Shown here one piece after another: positions 30,187 through 41,934 of a DNA stretch of 64,000 bases. The notes under the pieces were generated by a model that saw nothing but the letters and a program-made list of their open reading frames with translations, was not told the origin of the DNA and searched no databases. This DNA comes from Polia nebulosa (Eukaryota; Arthropoda; Insecta; Lepidoptera; Noctuidae). The stretch spans positions 30,262,901-30,326,900 of the forward strand of contig OX589594.1 of the NCBI GenBank assembly GCA_951329385.1, read 5' to 3'. A program made the translations under genes and the position numbers. Within the stretch, counting starts at the first letter, position 1. Each line of letters begins with the position of its first letter.

Positions 30187-30560
30187 TTTAGGGTTCCGTA
30201 CCCAAAGGGTAACCAACAGGAATCTATTATTAAGACTTTGCCGTCCATCTGTCTGTAAGTGGGCTGTACCTCTTGATCCGTAATAGGTAGACAGTTGAAA
30301 ATTTCATTGAATGTGTATTTCTGTTGCCGCTCTATCAACAAACAATAAAAATAAATCCAAAATTAAAGGGGGCTCCTTTTTTTAAATTTAATTAATTTAG
30401 TAACAGAAATACATCTGTGTAAATTTCAACTGTCTACCTATTACGGATCATGAGATACAGCTCTAGTCTTTCTAAACAAGGAAACAAAAAAAAAAAAAAA
30501 AACACGGTTCTCTGTGTTTTTTTTACAGTTTATGGTACGGAATCCTTGGCCGGTTTTTAT
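30187..30560 (+). mobile_element. Rep-D copy with internal inverted repeat
   Basis: tttagggttccgtacccaaa opens it and tatggtacggaatccttggc closes it. The segment 30246-30330 (ctgtacctcttgatccg, taggtagacagttgaaa, tgtatttctgtt) recurs inverted at 30400-30465, giving arms of about 65 bp. This foldback layout suggests a DNA element rather than a LINE. ORFs at 30045-30341 and 30064-30258 are by-products. Confidence 0.6.
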
Positions 30561-31325
30561 TCCTCAACGTAGTTTAAAATGACACGGCCAAAGTAGGGGC
30601 TTTTCAACTTTTTATCAACAATTAAATTTTCTGTATGAACTTGAAAACTTTCTCGGTTCAACAATTTTTAAGGCTTATCTTTTAGTTAAGTCGGGTAAAA
30701 AGATAAGGACCTTAATAACTTTTTGAAAGACCTATTTTAAAATTGCTACTTTTATAATGAGAAAAAAAAGCCTTGTACCATAGACCAAGAATTCTTAATT
30801 TGATTCCTTTTTGATTTTACTTCCGTAGCATAGAACTGTCGCGTTCAAAGACAATGAACAAACAGTCTGCTTCTGTGTTTTATTTATTCCTTTTATCGCT
30901 TTTCAATATAAATTCCGTTCTGTAGCAACTGAAGGAGACTGTCGTTTATTTCATGATATTTGGATATAAGTAGGTATTTTTACTGGAAGGCCACAACAGT
31001 AGTCTGGAGTCTGAATTTCTGCCTGGTTGATAACAACAGGCTCGCACCCTATTCCCTGAGACTGGACTAAACAAAACACGGACTGCTAGAATTGAGTAGA
31101 CGACTAAAAAATCTATTTGTTAGAATACCAAATAATATTAGACAGTTATTTTTTGTATTGTAACGTTCCAAAAAATAAAGGCGATGCAGTACGTTGAAAT
31201 TCCGCGCGACGTCACACCTATCTACGTATAAAATGTACTACTTAATAACTACAAGATACGTAACAAGCCCGCACTCCTGAACTTTGATTCGTTTTATCTT
31301 TGTCATTTTTTATTGATTAGATAAT
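30560..31325. other. AT-rich DNA without recognised gene
   Basis: No repeats shared with the rest of the window and no convincing ORF. Confidence 0.4.
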
Positions 31326-31329
31326 GCTA

Positions 31330-32065
31330 GAAATGGCAACAGAAACTGGAGGAAGTTGGCTTGAAAATCAGCAGAAGCAAAACTGAATACATGTTCTGCG
31401 ATTTCGGTGGTCTCTCCACTTCTGAAGCTTTAGTGCTAGATGGCGCGCTTCTCCCAGTCTGCTCCGATTTTCGGTATCTTGGTTCACTCGTGCAAAGCGA
31501 TGGCGAAATAGATCGGATTGTTAAGCACAGAATTAACACTGGATAGGTGAAATGGCGGCAGGTCACCGGGACTATCTGCAACTCGCGCATGTCCCTTAAA
31601 CATAAGCGGAAGATTTATAAAACAGTGGTCAGACCTGCTGTCTTGTATGGTTCAGAATGTTAAGCCACAAAAGGGATAAATGAAAAGCTTTTGCATGCAG
31701 CTGAGATGAGAATGCTAAGAGCGATGTGTGGTGTTACGCGCATGGATACAATTAGGAATGAGTATATAAGAGGAAGTTTGAAAGTAGCACCACTGACTGA
31801 AAAGTTGTGTGGAAATTGGTTGTCGTGGTATGGGCATATGATGCGGAGGAATAAAGAAAATGTCGTGATGAAAGTCTTGTGTATGGATGTGGATGGCTAT
31901 AAGAGTAGAGGAAGGCTAAAGAAACGATGGTTAGACTGTGTGAAAGAGGATATGAGTAAAAAGGGGGTGACTACAGAGATGACGACTAATAGAGGAGTTT
32001 GGAAGAAAAGACATGTTGCGCCGACCCCAAATAAATTGGGATAAGGGCAGGAGAACGATGATAAA
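31330..32065 (+). pseudogene. RTE-b LINE, C-terminal half
   Basis: One frame is kept over about 230 codons with two stops, TAG at 31544-31546 and TAA at 31661-31663. Both appear to replace Trp codons (the 25661 copy reads ECWATKG where this one has a stop). Preserved residues include FRYLGSLVQSDGEI, then AEMRMLRAMCGVTRMDTI, GRLKKRWLDCVKEDM and RGVWKKRHVAPTPNK. This region follows the RT catalytic domain in RTE-clade elements, so the copy is 5'-truncated. It ends in gggataagggcaggagaac and a short GATGATAA tail. Confidence 0.85.
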
Positions 32066-32132
32066 GCCAAAAATACGTTGTCAATCTGCTGATGGTGTCC
32101 TGTCGGTTCAACGGCCTACAGGGACACAGACG

Positions 32133-32216
32133 TAATGTTACATTTGTTATCAACTAGAAACGTCTATGTAACAATAATGTTACATAAGTTATCAACTAGA
32201 AAAGTCTATATAACAA
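32133..32216 (+). repeat. Tandem duplication of 42 bp
   Basis: Two direct 42-bp units, both holding ttatcaactagaaa and gtctat, with a TGTTACA...TGTAACA-like inverted pair in each. They differ at a few positions. Confidence 0.75.
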
Positions 32217-32439
32217 TATGTCCCGATCGCCTGTCCAAATCGCTTAGGACTTGCGTGTTCCTACATGTTGCTACATTAACAACAATTACACATATTACTA
32301 ATTCACACATCAACATTATAAGAAATAAGTAACAACACGCGAATCTTAATCACTGTGTTAATGATGTTATAATTGTATTTTGCACACGACTTTTGATGGT
32401 ATAAATCTGTTTAATAGTTACCTACTGTCTTGAAGCTTA

Positions 32440-32770
32440 GGACGAGCTCGTGGCTAACAGTAATAACAGCCGCACGGGTCAATCCATCAGGTGGCCCATG
32501 GATGGCTGACCATCTTTACGTACCGTGCCTCGGAAAACACGTTAAGCCGTTGGTTCCGGCTGTCAATTGTGGATCTTTGACAGTCGTTACAAGTTTTCAG
32601 AAGCCCGAAAGTCTGATAACCAGTCTTACCAAGGGGTACCCAGTAAATGGGTTGTGGAGGTCAGATAGGCAGTCGCTCCATGTAAAATACTGGTATTCAG
32701 CTGTAGCCGGTTAGACTGGAAGCCGACCCCAAGATAGTTAGGAAAAGGCTAGGCAGATTGATTGATTGAT
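32440..32770 (+). repeat. Rep-C copy with TGATT tail
   Basis: Plus-oriented copy from gacgagctcgtggctaac through ctgtcaattgtggatctttg to ggaaaaggctaggcagattg followed by attgattgatt. It shows the 3' end of the family best. The ORF 32430-32714 lies in it. Confidence 0.65.
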
Positions 32771-33980
32771 TTTTTTGTCTTAAGGCTTATATCTAGACAA
32801 AGGGACAGTCCATCCATTCCAGGACTTTTTTTTCTTTTGCCTTTGCACGGATGGTGCATTTAGCCAGTGTAAAGTTTAGAAAGTATTTCGTTTTTAGATA
32901 CAAAATACAAACAGTATGTTTTCCTTTAGATTGCGGATGTATAGATTTTAATGTGTTGGCAGTATTTGGCAGCAAATGTGTCGAGTAAGCCTTCTCGGCA
33001 AGCTTCGCTGAGATAGTCAATACCACGACAAAATTCTCAGTTTCGTTTTGTCGATACCGCGCCTGTTTCAATGTTTCCACATATTTTCCAGTTGCGTAGA
33101 TACTTGAGACACAAAAATACACTAATTTTCTGTCACATTATCCGCTAGGAATCAATTTACGAAAAATGCAACAGCCCCCGAACTTCTCTCGAAAAAATTT
33201 CAGCCAAAAACCCCATTTTTTACTTTCGACGACAACATGCGCTGATGAAATATCACATTGTCTAGTCTAGATCTTCGGGCTCTTTGGAAGAAACTTCGCC
33301 ACTACATCCAATCTTCAGTCTCACACTTTAAAAGAGACTTTGACCTCTGAGTTTGTTTCGGTTTTTCTTCTCAGGGTAGTCAGCTAGGAAACACCGGCCT
33401 CATCTAGCTGACAAAAAACATTGACGTGTAAAAGTGTTCCTTGTAACCTATTTACTGAATAAACATCATTTATCATTTATCACACATTAATACATTACAA
33501 GTTATTTTCAAATATTGTAGCTCTACTTAGCCTGGACAAACTCGAACACCAATGCATACGAAAAACTTATATGTATAATATTACAATATTCCTTTTTCTT
33601 TAACTGCAAAAAACTCTGCTCACGAAACCAGTCTTCAAATGTATAACTTTCCGAGGTTAGTAAATAATTGGTTAAACCCAAGTTAGGTCTCAGAATGAGA
33701 AATGAAAACCTGAAACAACGATGAAAAGTCAAGGCGACACACCTTATTACACCAAACACCGAAATATTCAAGATTCTAATCTCCACGCAAATGACAGAAC
33801 TGTAACACAAAGACAAGAAATAAATAAGTTATAACTACTATCGCTCTGTAATCTAAGTTAGTGGTAAAACTGTGTGAGGTAATAATTTTGCGAGGGGAGG
33901 CGCCGGCTGCGAAAGTTGTATTAGACTGTACGCTTGGATATCGTTGCTTAAGTTCTAACACCACGTAAGTCAAAATTGAA
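32771..33980. other. Single-copy DNA without recognised gene
   Basis: Minus-strand ORFs of 109 and 97 codons (32793-33122, 33523-33816) show no recognisable domain. No internal repeats seen. Confidence 0.4.
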
Positions 33981-33984
33981 CGTT

Positions 33985-34540
33985 TCAGGATAGCAAATAA
34001 ACAGTTAAGCTGCCAATGACCTTCAGTGGTTAGCTTCCATGTTCTGTGCTGAGCTAACGTAACGCGTCGTACGTTCACCCACCCAGTAATATCACTCGCC
34101 CATGAAGTAGCGCTGTCCGAAATTAGACGCATTAATTATTTATTATATATAAAACAACTGTTATTATACTAAAACACGTATACTAAAATACAAATAATTA
34201 AATGATATTTAAAATGGTGAAGGTTTGATAAAAATACGCTTTATAGTTTTTGCGTGTTTCTCAATTTTTCATCCGCGTTAGACGTAACTTTACAAATTAA
34301 TTATACTATGTTACATAACTATAATTTTAAATACTCTGAGATCAAATTACGACGGCAATTGTTTAAAATTACATATATTATTTTCAAAGAAATAAGACTA
34401 GTCGTTTAGACGTGATGTTCAATTAAAAATCATTAAAAGTCGTATAACTGCACTTTGTAGTACTCAGTTTTTTATGATAAAACTGCCGTACGCGCTGTTT
34501 CTATGGTAGTACAACTGAGTAGCGCGGTTTTGTTGTAGCT
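33985..34540 (+). mobile_element. MITE-1 copy 2
   Basis: Shares agctgccaatgaccttc, acgtaacgcgtcgtacg, agcgctgtccgaaattagac and aagtcgtataactgcac with the other copies. The left GGCGC end is lost. Like copy 1 it continues past the usual right end with ctttgtagtactcag, and ends in a small inverted pair (gtactcagtt / aactgagta) by about 34540. The 118-codon minus-strand ORF (33776-34132) is antisense noise. Confidence 0.7.
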
Positions 34541-34554
34541 TCTCTGAACAACAC

Positions 34555-35097
34555 CACGGGATCACATCTCGAACAAAGAAAATTTAGTTCAAACACCCAA
34601 CAATAGATGGCGTAGTATGCATCGATTTCTTATTGAAGTTTAAGTAACATTCATATTTTGAAAAATAAATAGTAAAAACTGTAGTTTCTTATTTAATAAA
34701 CTACCCTAAGCAGAAAATTGTTGAATAATGGGCTTGTAATTCAAATTTAGACGATTATTGGAACGAATCCTTAGACATCTATATTTCTTGTACCATTAGA
34801 TGGCGCTGTTTGAAGTTTTAGAGTTTATCCATTCGCCTCTTTAAAATTTGTATAGTGAAACATTTTGAAACAGTATAACTGTTATGAAGTGCCAAATGTG
34901 TGAGAAAATAGTGGTAAGATTTTTGTAAATTAATTCAACTTGCAAGCCGTCGCTGCTAACACCATCTAGCGAGGTGTAGAGGACGGACCCGAACGAAGAA
35001 CAAAAGTTGATTGTGCAAGTCGAAAGTCTGTAGTTACGGCGGTACCGTTTCTTTGTATGGGATGAGGCATCTATACGCTAGTATTATATTATCTGTG
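34555..35097 (-). mobile_element. MITE-2 copy C (7-bp TSD)
   Basis: 543 bp in reverse orientation relative to copies A and B: cacgggatcacatctcgaac at the left and tagtattatattatctgtg at the right. Flanks are acaacac at 34548-34554 and 35098-35104. It carries the same interior motifs (tagatggcgctgtttgaag, cgaggtgtagaggacgg). Confidence 0.85.
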
Positions 35098-35189
35098 ACA
35101 ACACTAACTTACGTTTTTCTCTGGAATAATTAGTCTGATAAGGGTTAACTAGAATATCTTTTTCTAGACAATAATCATCATCATTATCT

Positions 35190-35335
35190 TATTATCTGCC
35201 AAGTCGTTTCCCAAATCTTTTTAAGTGGCTCCCAGTTTAAATGGATTTTTGGTTGTCAGATTTTTAGGTTTCTGACTACCTATAATGACAGTCAAAGGCA
35301 AAATGACAGTCGGTACCAACAGCTTAATCAATAGT
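35190..35335 (-). repeat. Diverged Rep-C fragment
   Basis: gtcgtttcccaaatct, ggttgtcagatttttagg, ctgactacctataatgacag and ggtaccaacagcttaa match Rep-C with many substitutions. Confidence 0.4.
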
Positions 35336-36105
35336 TACATTATTAATAATAGGATATCGTATGAGGTAACTTTGGGTTTACCGAACATAGCCAGCGGAGG
35401 TTCGTATGTCAGGGTACAAAATGGAGGTCATACCGGACTATACGGTTGAAAACCATATAGGATATTGAAAAAAAAATCCTCAAAACTCGATTTTACATCG
35501 ATCAATCCACAGAAATAAACTGCATCAACCATTGTTTCTGTAACCACACAGCCTACACGAGAACTGTATGTAAAGACACCAACAGAAGACAAAAAGCACC
35601 ATTTAATCCAATAGCCGTGCTAAGTTGGGTCTCGCCTGTGCATGGGACATTAGCACGCTCATACATCTGGCCAGGCGAGGCTAATCTGATGACCTACATG
35701 CTGAGCCTCTTAATTGGGTGGCTTCGTACCACCCGATTATGTATCAGGAGGAATTTATTTCTATTGCCTTTTCGGAGTAGTGCCAAGAAAAATTTAGAGG
35801 TTTGGCTGTTGAAATTGGGTTTAAATTGACCATTTATTTACTTGTTTAAAATTTTATAGGCTTTTTATGTACAGCCAAGGAAATTAAATCACCTTGAAGG
35901 TCCATTGCACTTTTTCTTTCTTTACTTTCTTTTCTTTTAGGTTTTGTCTTTTTGTCGACAGCAGTAAACAATATTAATTATTTTTCTTGCCTTTAACTAA
36001 CTAACACCTTCGCCTGCTTTAACTTAACAATCTAACTCCTTTATATACGACATAAATTATTAAAAATTACAAGATTTTAAATGAATACGTAGACATCTTT
36101 ATACA
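35336..36105. other. Unassigned DNA
   Basis: A moderately GC-rich patch (35610-35740, 70-codon ORF) shows an inverted cue, gggtggcttcgtaccaccc. Otherwise nothing is recognised. Confidence 0.4.
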
Positions 36106-36109
36106 TAAA

Positions 36110-36385
36110 ACAAAGTTGGTACACAATTTATAACTCAAAAAAGGCTGTACCGATTTTTATGATCTTTAATTTGTCTGGATTAATATAATTTGGATTTGTC
36201 TCCTCCCCGAATAGCAGAGTAACTAATAAAACGTTGAAAAATTTCACGATGAGAAAAATATGAAGGAAAATTATTTTTTCATACATTTTGTATGGAATGG
36301 TTTCTTTAATTATATTACGAGATCGGATTCATTTATTGATTCTGAGGCGGTACGAAGTTCGCCGGGTCGGCTAGTAAGTAAGTAA
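36110..36385 (+). repeat. Rep-B-like decayed repeat
   Basis: aaggctgtaccgatttttatg in the first part and gcggtacgaagttcgccgg, gtcggctagtaa at the end match the vocabulary of abundant decayed retroelement 3' ends. Confidence 0.4.
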
Positions 36386-36768
36386 ATAAACGAACAATCT
36401 TTACTTCCAATCCTACCTATAAACTTAACAAAAGTAACAAGTTGTCGCGATATGTTGCCAGCTTTCTAAATACTTTTACAACAAGACACATTTAGCTCAG
36501 ACGAGTTATGAATTTTCCAAAAACCACTCTTGGATGATATGAAAAGCTTGACATTTGTTTTTGAGGACTTGAAACTTTTCAGTTAGGTCTTGTACCAAGT
36601 TCCAGATACTATTAAGAATTTTTGCATTTTTGTAAAACAAATTTTGTGAAAAATACTAGTACTATAGGTTGTTCCAAATAAACGTGCAATAACGGTCATT
36701 GACCCACCTACATTTATTGACATTTTTAATTTGAAAAAAAATGTGAGCCGTCACGGGACGCCTGGCAG

Positions 36769-37010
36769 ATGTGAAACATCGACATTATTTTGTAAAAGTA
36801 ATATGCAGAAAAGAACATATTGTGATAGGAACTAAATATGTCATAATGATAAAATAAATGTAAATAACAAAACAAAAAATCTTACTATTTGATGGTGTAA
36901 TAACAAAACAAAAAAACATCGTATAGCGTGGCGACGCGTCGCCACGGCATGCGTCGCCACGCCAGAAATCGGTTTTACGTGCGGCTATAGATGTTTCACA
37001 TCAAAACGGA
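36769..37010. repeat. Possible small element with GATGTGAAACATC ends
   Basis: gatgtgaaacatcgac at 36769 and agatgtttcacatc at 36986 are inverted partners. Between them are two direct aataacaaaacaaaaaa copies and the palindrome 36927-36946. Weakly supported as a MITE. Confidence 0.4.
36927..36946. repeat. Perfect 20-bp GC palindrome
   Basis: CGTGGCGACG followed by its exact complement, then a third half-copy gcgtcgccacgcc. It is GC-rich in an AT-rich setting. Confidence 0.85.
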
Positions 37011-37274
37011 ATTAATGACTCAAAGCTGTCCCGAATCAACATCTCTCGTGATCCTTAACATTGTCTAATAATGAAAAACGATTTATATTTAATTGTTCAG
37101 GTACCTACGAAGAGTTATTAGGGAAAGGTCAATGAATCTTTATTGCAAATTTATCTGAAACATAGTATAGTATTTTTTTAACTAACACTATGGATCATTG
37201 TTATCTGAGAATAAACAATTTTTTTTTGGATCATTCACAAAAAACATAAAAACTTTGACGTATACAGGTACTTG

Positions 37275-37420
37275 TAGCCAGATCCACCTTGATGAACTGA
37301 TGCGAGTTGCAGGAATCCCATGGAGACGACAGGACTGGTCATTGTGGCGACACAAGAGGGAGGCCTATCCAGCTGTGGACGTCGTCTTTCGACTAAAATG
37401 ATGATGATGATGATAATGTA
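37275..37420 (+). mobile_element. RTE-c LINE 3' end
   Basis: tgcgagttgcaggaatccc, gacaggactggtcattgtgg, gaggcctatccagctgtgg and an ATGATGATGATGAT tail. The same end occurs at 37490-37600 and 57520-57835. Confidence 0.6.
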
Positions 37421-37489
37421 GCGAGATATTGAGACAACGAAATAAATTACACTTTCTTAATAAACCAACGATTTCGAAAACCACCGAAA

Positions 37490-37605
37490 TCGAATAACAT
37501 CCAAGCATAAAAATTGCGAGACGCACAGGACCGGTCAATGTGGCGCCACTTGGGGAAGGCCTATGTCCAGCAGTGGACGTCTTACAACTGAAATGATGAT
37601 ATAAA
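37490..37605 (+). mobile_element. RTE-c LINE 3' end, second copy
   Basis: cgagacgcacaggaccggtc, gtggcgccacttggggaagg, cctatgtccagcagtggacg and a short ATGATGAT tail. It lies 70 bp from the previous copy. Confidence 0.6.
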
Positions 37606-37609
37606 TTGC

Positions 37610-38846
37610 ATGGCAATCCCATTTCCATGATACGTAATTAACACCTATTATTATGTTAGTTTTGCTAAGTCCGGTACGAACTTTCAATGTAAACTTTGCA
37701 CTCCGAATCGTTTTCTTTTTGCTTTATGCAGTTTCCGCCTTCGTAGCCTTTATTACTTTTATCTTTTATCTTATCTTTTGTAATGTGAAAACTTTATTTT
37801 TTTGTGAATATTTAGATTAGCTTCAGAATATTGCGAGGTGTTTATGCTTTTGGGTAGTTAAATATTTGGATGTTCTACCTGTTTTTAGGTTGTTAACTAA
37901 CAGTAAAAGTGGTCGGGATATGGTCGTAACTCCGTGGGTTATTTCTTTTTTGTGACTAAGGAAATTATTATACAGACACGTAATGTTTTTAGGGTTTAAA
38001 GAAAAGTGGTGGGAAATATCATACCTACTGTGTCTACTCGTATTGCACTGCTGCGAACAAGTATGAATTACAGCACGTTTTTGCTTTTAAAGCAGTTGCA
38101 TGTTTAGTATGAAAGAGTTTTTGCGAAACTGTAAGTTTAGATCTATTTTGCTTGCACTATGCATCAAACTCACAATTTTACACACACACGGTCATTTCGA
38201 CTTTGAAAAGGTAGCATATGTCTGCGATCTAAGAAAGAGCTGTACGGTGATTAAATAGTGCTTAACCTTTTCGTTCTACGAGCATACATGTTAACGTGTG
38301 TCCCAAATATGTTTCTAACTCAAGAAGTCAAATCAATAAATTCACGAAATCGTCTAAAAATCGCACACACATTTCTGCCACTGTAATTTGCGACTCCGGA
38401 CTAAACCTCACCAATTTCCGTCCAAACCCCACACCCCACTTTTGGGCAAAAGCGTACGTGTTTAAACGCGATACGACAAACAAAATACTATTACATTTTA
38501 CCAACGAAAATTCTCGCCCCAATTCTCTACACAGGGTTACTGGGCTAATAACAAAGGGAATACAGCCTTATTGCTTTGAAATTAAGGTGGGATTTCCTTT
38601 GTGTGGTGCTGTCCTTTGAAAAAAGGTTCTGGTGCCATCGTGTCTAATGAGCCATGTAGAAAAAAAGCAGTAGTGTTTTTTTCATTTTCCCTTTTGGCCC
38701 TCCGGCTATTTCTTTAAGAGGAAAGGTTGATTCAATATTAGCAAGGTTAAGTGTCGCCTTATTGATAGGAGACCAGTTTTTGGGTTATCGAGGAACGAAG
38801 TGCCATCGAAAATGTTTTAGTTATGTACTTGTAAACATAAGTCTTC
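37610..38846. other. AT-rich DNA without recognised gene
   Basis: The 107-codon ORF at 38296-38619 shows no domain, membrane segment or repeat that I recognise. I do not call it a gene. Confidence 0.4.
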
Positions 38847-38850
38847 TTAA

Positions 38851-39305
38851 GGCGCTATTAACTGCCAATGACCTTGAGTGGTTAGCTTGCGTGTTTTGTG
38901 CTGAGCTCACGTAACGCGTCGTACGTCCACTTAGTAATAAGACTCGCCCATGAAGGAGCACTGTCCGAAATTAGACGCATTATTAACTTATTATACATAA
39001 ATCAAAAAGTATTATACTAAAAGTAAAACGTATACTAAAATATAAATAATTAAATGATCTTTTAAATGGTAAAGGTTTCATAAAAATACGCTTTATAGGT
39101 TCTGCGTGATTCTCAATTTTTTATCCGCGTTAGACATAACTTTAAAAATTAATTACACTACGTTATATAAATAATAATTTCAAATATTTACATAGCAAAT
39201 TACAGCGACAATTGTCTAGAGTAACATATTTTATTCAAAGAAATAAGACTACTCGTTTAGACGTGATATTCAATTAAAAACCATTAGAAGTCGTATAACT
39301 GCGCC
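38851..39305 (+). mobile_element. MITE-1 copy 3, complete with TTAA TSD
   Basis: 455 bp: ggcgctattaactgccaatg to tataactgcgcc, with TTAA at 38847-38850 and 39306-39309. The short GGCGC inverted end and the TTAA target fit a piggyBac-like non-autonomous element. No ORF. Confidence 0.85.
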
Positions 39306-39489
39306 TTAAAGGTAAGTTTTGCTGCGTAAGTATCTATGTCAATTATATTGTTATGTTAAAAATAATCTCTTATTTCAAAAGAATGTTGCTGTAATCATCC
39401 ATTAGTTTACCTTTGTGATCTCTGCTAGTAGAAAAAGCTTTAAGTTGCGATAAAAACTAGGAACATAGGTAAAAGGTAATTTACATAGT

Positions 39490-39590
39490 TCTAGACACGC
39501 ATGATCTATCGTTGACCACATCATCGCTTACTATCAGTTGAGATTGTGGTCAAGCGTGAGCCTATCAATGACAAAAAAATAAAAAAAGGG
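39490..39590 (+). pseudogene. LINE 3' terminal scrap
   Basis: ccacatcatcgcttactatc and gtggtcaagcgtgagcctat followed by an A-run match the end of the LINE represented at 54882-55072. Confidence 0.5.
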
Positions 39591-39595
39591 TGGGT

Positions 39596-39697
39596 AAATA
39601 TCTATCCTGATACCCTCTTTTCGTAATCTTTACTATTAAAAAGAGTGGGTAAGTATCAATCCAAACACCCTCTTTTCGTAATATTCACTATTAAAAA
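39596..39697 (+). repeat. Tandem duplication of about 55 bp
   Basis: Two direct units share gggtaa.tatc, accctcttttcgtaat and actattaaaaa. Confidence 0.7.
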
Positions 39698-40468
39698 AAC
39701 CGGCCAAGTACGTGTCGGGCCACGCGCAAGGTTGGGTTCCGTCGACCGTACTTCACCTAAGTATTTTTTTTTTGTATTTTTTACGAAATTCAACCAGTAG
39801 ATACATTTTATAAGTTGGGTGATTATTACTCTAAATCCAACAGAGCTAACATAGCCGTGATTGTTTTCCTTTTAATTACGTTATAATTATGTATATACTA
39901 CTGTCGTGAATTTTTTCACATATTAAAAAGCAACCATATAGTCGGCCACACACACACTTGAATCTTACAAAAATTGGCAATTTAAAGCATAATTTTATGC
40001 AAACGGATCCCTGAATCGAAAAATGGTCTCCATTAACCCGTAATATTTTTGAATGGCCTATCCAACGACACCCCAAATCATGGAATAGACGAGAAAAAAA
40101 CACATCCCTACTTTACGAGTACAAAAAAAAAAAGAAAAAAAGGGGATAAATTCGTAACAGAGTTGCCGCTCCGGCAGGCTCAGGCAGGGAAGGAACAGGG
40201 GTGGGCTTGAGTCTGACACGCCCGCCCACTCTACCATTGGATGATATCCCACATTCCCACCCAAAAAAAAAAAAGGAGGTACCATTATATTTTTTTTTCA
40301 TGATTTTATTTTACCACTTTGTCGGCGTAATTAATATTTATTTATATCCAAGTCAAATCATAGCGTTCTAGTACTAAAAGTCTCTTAGCTAAGCTGTGGA
40401 CGGACGGACGAACAGACGAACACGGAGAAACTATAAGGGTTCCTTGTTGACTACGGAACCCTTGAAAA
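39698..40468 (-). repeat. Rep-D copy with an R1-like insertion
   Basis: Left end accggccaagtacgtgtcgg and right end ctacggaacccttgaaa are Rep-D on the minus strand, although 39790-40120 is too diverged to align by eye. An R1-like 3' end sits at 40128-40280. Minus-strand ORFs at 39876-40301 are by-products. Confidence 0.45.
40128..40280 (+). mobile_element. R1-like LINE 3' end
   Basis: gtaacagagttgccgctcc, ggaaggaacaggggtgggc, gtctgacacgcccgcccac, ccattggatgatatcccac and an A-run tail. Confidence 0.6.
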
Positions 40469-40469
40469 A

Positions 40470-40875
40470 CAGTCGTTTCTCAATCCAAAAATCTAGATCA
40501 CAACCACCCTTACAAAACCGAGCATCGCTAATAGGATAACCATCGGCTCATGCCAAAAATTTTAAACGCCAATACAGAACAAGCCTACCGACCTATTTCA
40601 ACAACTTCAAAACTACAAACACACATAATATGTTTATTCCATGCCCATTCAAAAAAAAAGTAATAAAATAGATCAGTTTTTGGCAAATACTCAAGATAAT
40701 GCAACGAAAACATCTAGCTCAGCTGATTACAAAATAAAAGAAATATTGTTGGAACTGAATATTGCCCTGGGCGGTTTTTGGTGAGTTATTTTAATGATCG
40801 TAAGAAATTGGATTGCTTTTTCTTTGAGGTACCTATTCGGTTTCGTAGAAGAAGCCTATGTTTCACCATGTCGGT
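40470..40875. other. AT-rich DNA without recognised gene
   Basis: Nothing repeated or coding seen before the LINE fragment. Confidence 0.4.
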
Positions 40876-40877
40876 TT

Positions 40878-41455
40878 ACTTAAAATTTGAATTACTTGTT
40901 TGTGCAAAATTATTTAATATTGCACAAATTTACCAAAATAACACATGTGTTTTAATACGAAAAATATTAAACAAAAACATACACTCACAAATAAAATTCA
41001 CAAAATACAATCAAATATATACCCGCAGCTCTAGGCGAGTACATGATATACAACTATCTATACCGCGAACTAGTTACGGTAAAAAGTGTATTTTGTAACA
41101 AGGAGCACAGGTCTACAACTCTTTACCTAAGCATGTAAAAGATGCTAAGTCAATATCTTCATTAAAAAAGTTATTAAAACAACATATTTTCAAAGGCATC
41201 ACAAAAAAGTAAATGTTTCTGATAATAATATTAGAACATTACTATCGTAGCCACTCCATGTAAGCCGTCCCTTTTATCTGCTCAAAAACTGTCGCCCGTG
41301 TAACACGAATGGCAAAGTTAATTGAAATTACCTACCAATCCAGAAATTTAAGAATACCGTCTATGCGCATCTGTAATTACCTACTTAGTCTTGTTTTATA
41401 TTTTATTTCTCCTCGTAAGTGATTTGTAATCTTTGAGAAATAAAGAATTTTAAAC
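40878..41455 (+). pseudogene. LINE C-terminal region, nonsense-mutated
   Basis: One frame encodes a chain ending IPRTSYGKKCIL, then a TAA at 41096-41098, then QGAQVYNSLPKHVKDAKS and SSLKKLLKQHIFKGITKK and a stop at 41211-41213. The motif VYNSLPxxVKxxxS...LKKxLK is the C-terminus of Jockey/CR1-group reverse transcriptases. The TAA probably replaces a Tyr codon. A 3' UTR follows, ending in gagaaataaagaattttaa. The copy is 5'-truncated and lacks catalytic residues. Confidence 0.7.
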
Positions 41456-41462
41456 CGTAATT

Positions 41463-41505
41463 TTAGCCCCAAATAAATTGGGATAAGGGCAGGAGAATGA
41501 TGAAT
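41463..41505 (+). repeat. RTE-b tail, 40 bp
   Basis: ccccaaataaattgggataa, then gggcaggagaatgatga. The terminal 40 bp of the element at 31330-32065. Confidence 0.6.
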
Positions 41506-41639
41506 TTATTGCTATTATATAATACAGTTTTTCATAAGTTTTCCTAGTGAGAAAACCGGGGCTTATGAGAAAGTGTGACTGTCAAGTCACTCCGATAGCG
41601 CATGTCCCATACATTTTGGGTCGCGGATAAATTTGATAG

Positions 41640-41775
41640 TCACCGCGGCCTTTGGGCAATTGGAGGAACAAGGACCCACCCTGGTCGTGGTAAGAGTCTG
41701 ACACGCTCTTCCGCTCCACCCAGAGCGGGAGAATTCATTTGATGATTTCCCACCCTCAAAAAAAAATACAACACC
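41640..41775 (+). mobile_element. R1-like LINE 3' end
   Basis: gaggaacaaggacccaccct, gtaagagtctgacacgctct, cccagagcgggagaattcat and cccaccctcaaaaaaaaa. Confidence 0.55.
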
Positions 41776-41865
41776 CAACAACTACAATACAACAACAACA
41801 ACTGTACACAACACACAACAACAACAAGATCACAACAACAAACAACAACAACAACAATTGTATGA
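41765..41865 (+). repeat. (CAA)n microsatellite
   Basis: Imperfect CAA/CACAA repeats directly following the A-tail of the R1-like element, as microsatellites often grow from retroelement tails. Confidence 0.8.
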
Positions 41866-41934
41866 GAAACAGTAAAAAAAATTGTTATTTTATTACCTAT
41901 TTATTTATTGTCAATCGTTATCTCTTTTTTTACA

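Noticed and set aside
38296..38619. 107-codon ORF as a gene
   Set aside because: No motif, no neighbouring exon-like signals, and length within chance expectation for 64 kb in six frames.
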